Origin: Physcia stellaris
Taxonomy: Eukaryota > Ascomycota > Lecanoromycetes > Caliciales > Physciaceae
DNA: 64,000 bases
Direction of reading: 5' to 3'
Assembly: GCA_018902385.1 (NCBI GenBank)
Contig: JABSSW010000029.1
Location: 1 to 64,000 of the forward strand
The translations under genes were made by a program, and so were the position numbers. Of the stretch, positions 37,603 through 50,243 are shown piece after piece (positions within the stretch are counted from its first letter, which is position 1; each line of letters starts with the position of its first letter). Below the pieces are notes generated by a model, which was not told where the DNA came from, made no database searches, and saw nothing but the letters and a program-made list of their open reading frames with translations.

Positions 37603-39817
37603 TTAATTATGTTAATATGTCAATGTTATAACAAATATACAACAAAAAAAACTCAATGTTTTTATTGACACATTTAATTTATACATATGATCATGTTTTG
37701 ATCAACATATTACACATCAATTTTTATTCACGTTTTGTTTTTCGAAATTTACTTTTAAAACGATTTTTATTACGTTTTTCGAATTTTTCGCGTTTTTTTC
37801 GTGTTTTGTCTGTTTTGTCAATTTGAACAATGAAATGTTGTAAATCGTAAACATCAACGAAATTTTTGAACATATCGAAAACGTGCAAAAGATATTACAT
37901 ATTGTATTTCGAATCGTAATTTTTTCATTCGATTAAATAATTGTTGCGATTTGTAAAAATGATACGTGAATTCAATAAACGTTCGATTTCGTACAACGAA
38001 ACTTGTTCGATTAATGCAATAAATTGTTTTTCGTGAATTGATAACGAATTTTTATCGATCGTTTTACGATAAAAATCGAAACTCGATGTAATTAATTTTA
38101 ATTGTGCAATTGATACAACAAAATGTATTTTTATGACAAGAAATAGCTGTAATCGAAAAACTAAATTATCGATTTTCTCAATAATGAGAAAAGATTTTAC
38201 ACGTTGTTTCGACAGTTTGTGATTAATCAAATCGAATATAATATAATCATAATGTAGACGCAAATACATTTTATCGTTAATTTTAAATTTTAACGTTTTG
38301 TGTATTGCATCGTAACGAGCTTTGCTCAAAACGTTAACGAATGTTATAACAATTTCGACGTTTTTTCGTTTGATTTGACGCAATTGATTGTAATTTTCAA
38401 ATGATAAATTTGTTAACATGTTTAATGTATCATTGATTTTGAATTCATAAATTAATTCGTTCGAAACGTATTCAATGATAACGTGCATAACATTGTTGTT
38501 GTCGATTTGTATAAACGATAACACGTCAATTCATTTATCGTCGAAATGCGCAATGATTTAAAAACGCAAAATTATTTGAATAAATTGATTAATTCGTTTC
38601 GATTGATTATTCGTTTGCGAATGATAAATTGTGAACGCGAATATAAATGTTTTAAATTTATTGAACACAATTTGTCAAAAATTTGACATGAATTTGTTAT
38701 TTTTATTTGATACAATAACGTGCGAAATATTTCAATGATATTTCATAAATGTTACAATGATTATATTAATTAAATCAATTACAAATCATGTATCGTAATT
38801 CAAAATTAACAAAAAAAAATTCGAAAATTTGCACGTAATCGTAAACAATACGTTCATGTTTCGATTAAACGATAATTTTACAATGAAATTCATGATTATT
38901 GTATGAAAAAATATTGCAAATGATATTATAAATGTAAATTCGTCGTAAACAAAATGACGTTTGATTTAATTAATTTGACATTTTGAACAATGAATTATGT
39001 AAATTTTAAAATGTTTAATTATTGAATGTACGTAAACAAAATTGCGAAATTTATCGTACGTGCGCATGAAATCGTCGTGATATATAAAATCGTGAATTTG
39101 TTAAAATATTTCAATTTTTATGATTGCGAATATGTACAAATGTTTCGAATCGAAATCAAAAATGTAATACAATAAATTATTTCTGTATCGAAAACGTTTT
39201 TCACGAAAATTAAAAAAATAATAAATTTTCAACGAAATGTTAACAAATGTGATTACAAATGCAAATGTAATTTCAATAATAAATACAATTGCGTTAATAA
39301 ATGTAATTTCGTTCGTAATCGTAATTGACGTAATTTCGTGCGCAAATGTAATTACGACAACAAATCGTACAATAACGAAAATTTTGAATCAATGTTTGTC
39401 ATTTTGATATGTTTGTTTGAATCGAATTTTGAAATCATTCGATATTTCAATTAACGTCACATGATGAAAATACAAAAATATTTTCAAAATCAAATTTGTT
39501 TGCGTAAATTTCAAAATATGTTCGTACAATGATTTTAATACGTCGATTTTGTCAATAATAATTACGTCAATTTATAATTTAAATAAAACATTTAACATTA
39601 CGTTCGTTTTGTCAATTTTGTGTTTAACAAACAAATTAAAATCGAAAAATATTGCGAAATTCGCACAAATCGTAAATTTAATTTATCATTATTAAAAATA
39701 ATAAAAATAATTTGTCGATTAATGAATACAACAACAAAATAATCGATATAAAGAATAATTGAAAATATTTCAATTGATTTTATTATATGTTTGATTTTAC
39801 GAATTATTTACACAATA

Positions 39818-42289
39818 CAATAAATTCTCGTTACAGAAAATCGAAATTTCGAAAACATAAACTTTTTGTAATTCGAAATTTCTTGTAAGTCAAATGATTG
39901 AAATTTAAAATTATGTTACAATTTTAAAAATTAAATTTTTCTGAACAAATTATCGCAATTTATTTTCAAAAATATCGATCAAATTTTCATACAAATCGAT
40001 TTTGTTTTTTCAACGAAATTTTTGAATTTATTAAAAAATTAATTCGTTCATTTTTGCAATTTTTACATCAACGTATAAATGCGAAAATCTTTCGCAAATC
40101 AAATGCAAATCAATTATTCAATTATTTTAATCATCGATTTAATTTTATTTGTTGATCGACATATTGTTTTTTTCGTTCGATTTTTCGTTTATATCGTTCA
40201 AGTTGACAAATGATTTCAATATCGTCATGTTTTTATTGTTTTTCGTACAATTGAATGAATTTCAAAATCGCAATAACGATTTTGACGATGATTTTGAATT
40301 TCATTTTTTTCATTTTCGACTTTGATTTCGTTAATGATTTTTCAAGTCAATATTTCATAATAATTTTTTCACAATTTTTTCATCGTTTTGACAATCGAAT
40401 CGATTATTATTTCGATTTTTGAACGATCGTAATGAACGATCGATCAATCGTTGACGTCAAACGTACGATTTTTACGTTTCAAAACAATGATATTTTTGAT
40501 CATTTGCAATCGAACGTTTTGCAAAATTTGTTTCGATTCAAAAAGTTATTGCATTATTCGATCATGTTTTCGACTAAATCGTCGTTTGTTTGAATCATTT
40601 GATACATTCATATTCGAAATCAATACGATTGATTTGATTCAACAATTTTTAATGATTTCGACGATGATTTTATTTTTCAAATTTCAACGACTCATTTGAC
40701 GATTTTCAGAACGTTGATAATTTGATGTAAATTTTTTCGAATTTTGCATCGAATTCTTTCACGCAATATCGAAATCATTTGTTTCGATATCACAATTTTT
40801 ATGACGCAATGATATTTTGATCGAACGATTGACAAACGTTCGTGATATTAATCGACAAAAACAAAATTTTAATATTTTACATGAATTCGATTTCTTTCAA
40901 TTTTCGTAAATCAATATCGATTTCATGCGTCGAAAAATCATCTATTAAAAGCACGCATTTTCTGTTGAATATTTTTTTTCGAAATCAATTCAAATATTCG
41001 TCAAATATCTTATCAGTCATTCAAGTAAATCGATTGTTTCGTCATATCATACGTAGATTTTCGACGTTTACATCATGAAATTCGAACGATCGAAAATTCA
41101 TGACAATTTCAATCAATTATAATTTGAATTTATGCGAATCAAAAACATTGATGCATAAAATCGTCGTTATTTTGACTTTGTTTTTTTGATATTTTTGTTG
41201 ATTCGTTCGAAAGAATATTATCAAACATTGTTTGTCAAAATCATTTTGTTTCATTCATATTGTATACATTATGCAACGAGAAATCAAAATTCAATCAAAT
41301 TTTGATTTCGTTGCGTAATTTTTCAAAATTTTGTTTCAATTGTTGTTTATTCATTTTGTTTGATTCGTTAAGTCGAACATACTTTTTCGTATGATGACAA
41401 ATTTTGTATTCGTCTAATCAATCATTCGCAATTTTGAATTTCTTGATCGTGTTTTTGATTTTTTGATATTCAGAAATCAGTTCGACAAATTTATTTCAAA
41501 TTTTCAAGATTCATTTTTTCAATATATTTTCGTTTATAAACATTCGTTTTTTTTTTTTTTCAATTGTCATTGAAACAACGCATTTTCTTTTTTTTTTTTT
41601 CATTTTTTTTGTTTATTACGACAATGAAAATTCTGAATTTGAATGTCGTCAAGTCAAAATTCATGCGAATCGATGCAACGACAAATTACGTTTGAAAAAT
41701 CGTCGTTTTCGTATTTTCGACGATATATTTGTTTAACGATTGCGTATGAAGAAAATTTATTTTGTTTCAAACAATAATCGAATCAAAATTTTCTAATAAA
41801 TTTTCGTTGTTTCACGATATAATTGTGACGTTTTCGTTTCGACGAAAAATTCATAAATGTATTGAATGAAACAAAATTGCTTTGAATCAGCGACGAAACA
41901 AAAACAAAAAAAGTTGAAATTTGAAAAAAAGTCGAAAAAGAAATATTCATGACGAATTCAACGATGTTGAAAAAACGTAATTGACGAAATTTGAAAACAC
42001 GAATGCAAAAAATTAAACATCACGAAAATGTTCGATTTGTATAAACGATTTTCAACGAATCAACGATTCAAATCGTGTTTTAAATTTATGCGAAATTTGC
42101 ATTTGATTCATTTTTGATCTAATTAATTTTTTTATTAATTTTTTTACAAAAAGTTTGATCAATTGTATCGAAATACTTTTTGTAAATCGAAATTTCGATG
42201 ATTACATCAAAAATCAAAATTTCGACGTTTAACACTTTTTGTAAAACGAAACTTCTTATAATTCGACTTTCTGTAACGAGAATTTATTG
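39818..42289. mobile_element. TA-flanked DNA transposon with terminal inverted repeats (Tc1/mariner-pogo type suspected)
   Basis: The ends are inverted copies: CAATAAATTCTCGTTACAG at the left (39,818) and its complement at the right (ending 42,289). They are similar further in (GAAARTCGAA) and flanked by TA on both sides (39,816-39,817 and 42,290-42,291). The length of 2.47 kb and the TA duplication fit the Tc1/mariner/pogo superfamily. No transposase motif was recognised because the interior is mutated; plus-strand remnants at 40,451-40,699 and 40,842-41,078 show none. It lies inside the RNase H region of the Ty3/gypsy element. CT and AG dinucleotides are more frequent here than in its host element. 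Confidence 0.75.
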
Positions 42290-45200
42290 TATCGATTATT
42301 TTCAATTTTGTTAATTAATAATTTGTTTCGACGTCGTTCAAACATCGATTAAAAAACATAATTGATTGAATGATTGTACGCGAATACGTGACATCGTTAA
42401 ATAAATCATTTAACACGTGATACATTATTATTGCAAAATTTCATTATTTAAAAACATTTAAATCGATGTAAAAACGACGTTTTCGATCAAAATGAATCAA
42501 AAACGTAAAAAAAACGAATGCAATTTGTAAATTTCGAAAAACGACACGTTTTTCGTGCGTAAAATCGTACAATTGAATTTTAATTGTTTGTTTTTTTCGT
42601 GCAAATTCATTGACAATGACGTTTTTCGTAAACGTAATTTTTCGTTTTTGCAACGATTGTACGCGTTGTGCATAACGAAATATTGACGAACGTAATCAAT
42701 TTGTAAATTTCATGAAAATTTCGAAATCACGCAAATTAAATAAAAAACGTAATGAAATAATGACGATTATTTTTTCAACGATAATAAACATGTTTAAATT
42801 ATCGATTCGTTGATTCAACAATGTAACAAATGAATACGTTAAAAAGAATTTCGTGACAATTAAATTAATGCGTTTCGTGCGAAACATTTGAAAAAACGTG
42901 CGTAAATGTTTCAAATGTTTTTGTAAAATTTTGAAATGAACTATAATGTCGTTCACGTACGTTTTAACAAATTGTTTGTACGAACGTAATAATTTGTTCG
43001 TTTGACGTTGCATATATGAAAATGAATTTTTGTAATTCATAAAAATTACATTGAATTTTTTTGTTCACGATATGTCACAATGATAAATTTATGACGATTT
43101 TTGCGTTGCACGTTAAATTGATAAAATCAATTCACGACGTCAATGATAAAAATGAAAAACGAATTAACAATTTCAATTATGATATCGAATTGAAATGAAA
43201 ACGAATAATTATCGTTTTCAATGATATTTTTTAAGTTTTTAATGTTTATTATTACACGTTTTTTTTTATTTGTGAAAGTGTTACGTCAAACAACGAAAAT
43301 TGAATAATTGAACGAAATAAATTGAATCGTTCAATGCAATTTGTTTTGTTGATGTAATTTGTCGAAAATAACGTCAATAAAATTGCGATTTTTGATTTTT
43401 AAAAAATACATTTTGTTGAATTTAAATACAATTTCAAATTTGAAATTAATGAACATTCATTCGTTTTCAAATATGTTTACGATGAAATCAAAATTACGAA
43501 TTTGATAATTGTTCATTAAAATAATTAATTCGAACATTTTTGTTTCGTACATCGTAACGTTATTAAATAACACGTGTTTCAAAATAAAATCGATTTGTGA
43601 CATAATAAATACAACGAATACAATAAATTTGTTTAACGATGTAATTGATTCGTGCGACGATACATCAAATGAAACGATATTTAATGTAACGTATGTTGCG
43701 ACAAAAATAACGAAATTGACGATCAATTTTTTTTTTCATGAACGATCGTTCATTCAATCATTGACAATTTTGTACGATTCTTTTGACATAGTCAAATAAC
43801 ATTCAATTTAATTGTATTCGATAATCATGTTTAATCGTGCACGCTTTGCAAACGTGATAAATTGAGATATAACGTTGCGAACAAAATTTTTGAACAAATT
43901 GCTATTTACAACGTGAACATACACGTCGTCATCGTATTTTAGATCGTATTGACAATAAAATTCGAACAGAAAATCTTTATCGTCAAAAAAAAAATCGTGA
44001 TACGTAACGAATATTTTCGCAAAATCATCGAATTGTAAAATGTATGTTTGACGAAAACGAATTGTACGTTTAACGTGCGAAATAATTCGATTAAACATTT
44101 CGATTGATACACGAAAATTTTCACATTTAATTATAATAAAACGACGTTTTTCGAAATTTATTTTGATGTTTTGTGAATAAATAACGTCATTAACAAACAA
44201 CATGTTGATTGCAAAATCGTCGATAAAATGCATTTCAATTTCAATAACGTCAATAATTTCGCGTTTTGATTTGAACATTTTATCAAACGTTATGTAAACA
44301 AACATAAACTCGTTTGACTTGACGATTTTGTCATTTATATTTCGCACAAATATAAATGAAATTAATTTTTGCATCGATACATTAAATAATAATTGTGTGA
44401 AAAATTTGCGATCAATCATAATAACAAAACAATCAATATCGATGCATATTTTGATGTTTTCGATGTTATTATTTCATTTAATCATAATTTGATCATATTG
44501 ATATTCACGAAAAACGTAATCAAAATTAATTTCGTCAAAACGTATAATAAACTGAATAACGCGACGATTGATTGAAAAAAAACGTGTGAAAACTCGTAAA
44601 TTTTCTTGCGAAAAATTTTAATGTTTGAAATAATCGAAAATGATAATTTTATTATCGATACAACATCAACGTGATCAACGTGCGATACAATGAAATTATC
44701 GTGCGATATTGCGTGATCGTGCATTGTTGCGTAATTAACGTGTTCAAACGTGTCAAAAATCAATACACAATGCGTAAATGTTTGAACAATTGATTTTTAA
44801 ACGTAAAAATATTGTTACAATGATTACAATTGTGTGCATCAATGTTGATTTCGATAATAAATAAAAAAAATTGACATTTTGTGCAATTTCAACGTTTTGA
44901 TTGTAATTATCGAACAAATCAAATTGATTATCGTAAACGAATGCGTTGTTATCATCGATATCATGATATTTCGATAATCAATGAACATCGTTGATATCAT
45001 CGATGATATAATTATTTTCGTTTATTTTATCAATCACGCTAACTTGATACGCGATTTGAAAACGAAATGAATATTCGTAATTATCATAATCATTATAATC
45101 GTTTCGTTGAATATTGTTGAACAATTTAAAAAATTGTCGTGATGACATAAATTGTTGTTGATTTGAATTTGACGCGTTAACGTTTGTTAAATCGATTGTA

Positions 45201-47124
45201 ATTTGTAATCGATTCGATGAAATAAACAACGTGCAAACGTTTGAATATTGATTTTCTTGATTGTTTGAATAATCAACTTGATAATCAATTGATTTGTAAA
45301 TTTGATATTTTGCTTGTTGATAATTTTGACGAGATTGAAAAAACTGATTTTGATAAACGTTATTCGAATAACGAAATTGAAAAAATTGTCGTTGAAACGA
45401 TTGAAATTGAAATAATTGTCGTTGAAATTGCGATTGACAATTGCTATTATATTGATCGAATTGTTGAAAACAAATATTTTGTCTAAATAATTAATTGCGA
45501 TTTTTTGAATATTGATATTGTTATTGTTGCGCAATTTAACAATTTTAATTCATCATTCGTGTTTGAATTCGTTCATGTTGTTGAACATTTTGTTGATAAT
45601 AATATTATTTTTAACGCGACGCAACGTGTCAATTCGTACATCAACATCGATGTCATTGTAAATGAAATTTAATTGATTTAATACGTTGATCATATCAATA
45701 TTTTTAATTAATCGAATGATTTTTTGTGCGTATTCACGAAATTCACGCTGTGTAACGACATTTTTCAAAATATAACGTTGTTGCATCAAGTTATTCATAG
45801 CAACATTAATAAATTGTTTGAATTTGTCGTGCAACAAATTAATTCATTCAAACAATTTTTTTTGTTCAATTATAATCATTTTAATCATTCGACGTTCAAC
45901 GTTAAACAGTTCATTTGTTCATCATTTCAACGCAATATTTTTCAAACTAAGTCACAAGTTGTTTTTCATTAATTGATCGTCGCGAATAAAAATCATTTTT
46001 TTAGTACGTACGATGAACAAATGTACGTTTCGAAAATATGTATTTTTATCAATGTTAACGATAAAATTTGTTTCATTAACAAGCGATTTGTCATCGTAAT
46101 AGAAATCGAAAAAATCGAAATTTGCAAAATTTCACTTGATATTGTTGTCAATATTATCGTCATTTTGATTTGATAATTCGAAAAAATCAAACGAATCAAA
46201 TGATTTAACGTTATCATCGTCATCATCACGTTCACGAAATATAATTTGAATAATTTTTCGTACAATGATTGCAATGATTCGTTGTTGTTTCACAATGAAA
46301 TCGATCATATTTCGTGTTGATTGTGATTCAATAAATTCGTGATATATGATTTCGTCAACAAACGTAACGTTTGTAACACGTCGAAAAAATGAATTAATTA
46401 CAAACGAATAATTTGATGTTTGTAATGAAACAAAACGTAAATCGAAAAAAATAAAAACTTTTTTCGTTTTAATCATTGATTTGTTTCGATATGATATTCG
46501 TAAAACTTTGACAAAAATTTTTTGTGATTTTTGTAACAATTTTGATTTGAATGATGTGTCATTGAACGAATTATGCGAAAACGTTACAAAATTGTTAAAC
46601 GTTGAACGTTGACGTTTTTAATTAATTTTTGAAAGTATTTCGAATCACGATAAACTGTAATAACGTTGCAAAAATTTTGAACGATTTTAACAAACACACG
46701 AGATTGTTTTCAATTCGTAAATCAGTCAAATGATTTTTTGAAATCGAATTTAAATCGAAAAAATTGAAATCGTAAATCAATTGATTTAATTGAATTGAAT
46801 ACAATGTTTAAAACAATAAATTCAATTTTCGATGTTTCGAACGATCACGATACGTTGGCAAAAATTTTGAAATCGTACAATCTGAACGTTTTGCTGATTA
46901 TGTTCGATTTTACTGAAAAAAATGTCAATTTGAACTAAAATACGTTGAATAAAACAAATAAAGCATACAATTGATACAAAAACGAACGAAATACACGTCA
47001 AAAAAGTGTACGATAATCAGCGTACGAATTGTAATGTACGAATCAACGTGCGAATCGTACGTACAATAATTAATGAACGAAATTGAAACAAACGAATGTA
47101 TTATAATCACGAATTGAAACAAAC

Positions 47125-49474
47125 TGTTACGGTAAAACCTCCACATAGAGCTGAAGTCAGGATATCTTGACCAGAAGGGACTAGCGCCTTGACAGCCTGG
47201 CCCATATCTCGCACTCTGCCTCCTAGATAGTAACAATCAAGCATATTATCCACCCACATCACGATTTATCGTAACAATGGTAGCATCATCGAGCAAACGA
47301 TTGACAGCTTCTATCGCTGTCTTATAAGCAGCTTCTAGTTACCGTGTAACGCCTAGCTGCCCTGCAGTATCCAACTCCTGTGGAGTGCCTAGTCCAGCAG
47401 ACGATAATTGCTGCAACTCCCGTGGAGTATTCAGTCAGACCTGACGATAAACGGTCCTAATTGCAGTGCAATACTCAGTTGCTCTGCAACAGTCAGCATT
47501 TATTGCACCAGAACACCCAGTTGCGAATCCGCAATAACCAGAACCAAATACCCAGTCAGAATACCTAGCTTTCGAGCACCAATACATTCGGCGCCAGAAA
47601 ACCTATCCACGAGTCCTCCGCAGCCCTCAATAACTAGCCACTGAGCACCAGAAATTCCTGTCCCGAAAACTTCGCAATAACCAGCCTACCTACTCATTCA
47701 ATCATGCCCCCTCGACAATCAGAAATCGATCATTGGCGAAGGCAATACGAGCACGAAATCGGCTTCTTTTATCCGGATCTGCCAATCAGTCACATTTATC
47801 CTGAAGGCGACTCCCTCACAAACCGTGACAGTAATCTGACCGTGTATCGAGAGGTCAAGCAATTCGTACAGATTATCAAGAGCAAGACAGATATACATCT
47901 AGACGCTGAATTGATAGCTCATTGTTGTTTTCGTGGAGTTGCATCTGAATGGTTCTTCGGTCTTCTCGACTTTTGCAAGATCATTTGACAAGAGATCTGG
48001 ATGCGCTGTGCAATCGCATACTTCAGAAATTCGATACAACAAAGCAGAAGGAGGAGCAAGAACGTCTGCAACAACAACAAGCCGAACAAGCCCGCATTGC
48101 GAAGGAGAAAGCAGAAGCATTTGCATGCAGGCGTTGCCCTGCCAAGTTTCCGAGCAATACAAAACTCCATCAGCATGTGCAAGATCACCACCAGAAGAAG
48201 CCTGCAAAGCCTGCAAGCGAGATCGCAATGCCCTCATCAAACGAGTCCACCAAATCTACACCAAGCGAGTCCGCAGTAACTACACCTCCCGCAACACCTC
48301 CATCGAGTGAGCCAGCATTGGTGGTCACACCACGTCCTAGCCAATCAGAATCGGCCTCCAAAACCTCACTTCCAGAAACTACACCAACTGCCACATCAAG
48401 GCAGTCAACCCCTACAAGCTCTGCAACACCAAAGAAACCAATATTCTGGGCCGAAATAGCCTCACGCCCAGTCATTGCACCGAAGCCTTCGCGTCTCCCA
48501 GTCCCTACACCAAAACGAGTACCAAATATCGCGGAGATCGCACCAATAACGTGCCCGCCTACTCCGCCGCCTACCCCCCTGGGCCAGTACCGAAACACCA
48601 ACACCAAAAACCCTATCTTACTATCGATGACCTGTTCGAGATGTTTGCTGAGAAGCGCACAATATCAGGCCCATTACACACCAGGAAGACCAAATCCTTC
48701 CCGAAGGTCTCCCACCAGTCCAAGATTACGTCCTACTTCAGGCCTACAACCAATCAGGGCCCCTCGATTAGTCAGGGCTCGAAAACTCCAAATCCGAGGA
48801 GTTTTCAACAGCATACGCCCGCGGAATCGAACCGCACCAAATCCAGACCTCCTGCCCAAAACGTGTCTGAGAAATCGGCCGTTTTACCATGCAAATCATC
48901 GACCTTCTCCCGCCTACCTTCATCAGAGATATCGAGCATCTCGCCATACAAATCGGCCAATATCTCTCGCTGCAAATCCACGATTTGCCCGCCTCCTTCA
49001 TCTACTCCTCGAGCACCTTCCGGCATCTCCGCCTCCCCGCACGCCTGCCGCATCTGCAGCGGTACTTTCGGATCGAACAATGGCCTGCATCGTCACCTAC
49101 GGGCAATCCATTTCGACCAAGCGACTCGCCGGCATCGCCGTTGGATCATCTAGCTATCTCTGGCCGGGCGCAATCTTCAGAGATACCTGCGCCAATAAAC
49201 GGAGAACTTGGCCGTTTCCTTACTTCTTTACATGTATTACTAATAGATTTCTCATGGATGGATTGCATGTCCCCGCCACGCGGCACAACGAGGGCGTTGT
49301 GATCTTCTTTCGTTGGTGGCATCTGTTACGGTAAAACCTCCACATAAAGCTGAAGTCAGGATATCTTGACCAGAAGGGACTAGCGCCTTGACAGCCTGGC
49401 CCATATCTCGCACTCTGCTTCCTAGATAGTAACAATCAAGCATTTATCCATCCACATCACGATTTATCGTAACA
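47125..49474 (+). mobile_element. Young, nearly unmutated non-autonomous LTR element with gag-like and C2H2 zinc-finger coding
   Basis: LTRs of 151-152 bp lie at 47,125-47,276 and 49,324-49,474. Both start TGTTACGGTAAAACC and end TTATCGTAACA, giving a 7-bp inverted repeat at the LTR ends. A perfect target duplication CAAAC flanks it (47,120-47,124 and 49,475-49,479). The interior of about 2.05 kb has normal GC. It encodes a gag-like start at 47,704-47,988 and a Gln/Glu-rich segment from 48,040. A C2H2 finger lies at 48,126-48,188, then a long Pro/Ser/Thr-rich region, then a second C2H2 finger at 49,046-49,111. No protease, reverse transcriptase or integrase is present, so it must depend on another element. 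The interior looks broken in about two places. The LTRs are about 97% identical, so the insertion is recent relative to everything around it. It sits in the Ty3/gypsy element at 36,566-50,243. Confidence 0.9.
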
Positions 49475-50243
49475 CAAACGAATATTGAATAGCAAATGTT
49501 TGAACGTCAATAATACAACAAAAAACGAACGATAAAATTGCAAATAAAATGAAAAATTGAAAAAGAAAAAAGATAAAAAAAATGATTTGAACAATTCATT
49601 TTATTATTATTTGTAACAAATGTATACAAATGCGAATGCGAAATTTTCTAATCAATAATCGAAAAATACGCACGTTGAAAATGACGAGTTGTTAACGTAC
49701 GTTTCACAAAGCAAAAAAACATTTAATTGATAAATAATCATTCATTTTTTGAACAAAATTCGATTTTTGATGAAATAAATAAATCAAATTGTTAATATTG
49801 TTGACGACGACGACGATATTAATTAATTAATGTAAACAATTCGTAAATTATTTACGTAAAAATATTGTAATAAATAAATCAAATTGCAATACGAAATTCG
49901 AAAATGCAACGAAACGAACGAAACGAACAAATTGATTGAAATAAATATTGATTGATCGAATAAATCGAATTATTCGATGTTGATTTTGATATTAATATTT
50001 TAACAAACGAATATTGATATTGCGTAAAAGAATTTTGATCGATTTGTTAATTATCAATGATACAATACAAAATTCGATGATATTATCATATGTTATTATA
50101 CAAAATTGTATAATGTAAAAAAATAAATTGATTAATTAAAAAAAACTGTTAATTAAATATTACACGTGTCAAAATATTATAATTTCGAAACAATCATTTA
50201 TTAATCATTTAATTAATTATGTTAATATGTCAATGTTATAACA

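Larger units (their letters stand above)
36566..50243 (-). mobile_element. Ty3/gypsy LTR retrotransposon, minus orientation, carrying three nested insertions
   Basis: LTRs of about 152 bp lie at 36,566-37,633 (split by the D repeat) and 50,091-50,243. They start TGTTAT and end ATAACA. The flanking 5-mers GTTAT and ATTAT match but for one G/A transition. On the minus strand, segments read in Ty3/gypsy order. Gag-like is 45,837-45,553, with FIYNDIDVDVR. The protease region is 44,419-43,808. Reverse transcriptase is 43,040-42,696, with YVQRQ-like and YVDD-like spots. RNase H is about 42,653-42,444 and is interrupted by the DNA transposon. The integrase C-terminus is 38,524-37,925, with YLRLHYDYIIFDL and VVSIAQLKL. 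Removing the insertions leaves about 7.9 kb. Broken throughout; an old fossil, though less eroded in places than its surroundings. Confidence 0.85.

Noticed and set aside
48600-49334. Several overlapping long frames as separate genes in the young LTR element
   Set aside because: They overlap on both strands within the Pro/Ser-rich region of one gag-like gene and reflect its composition.
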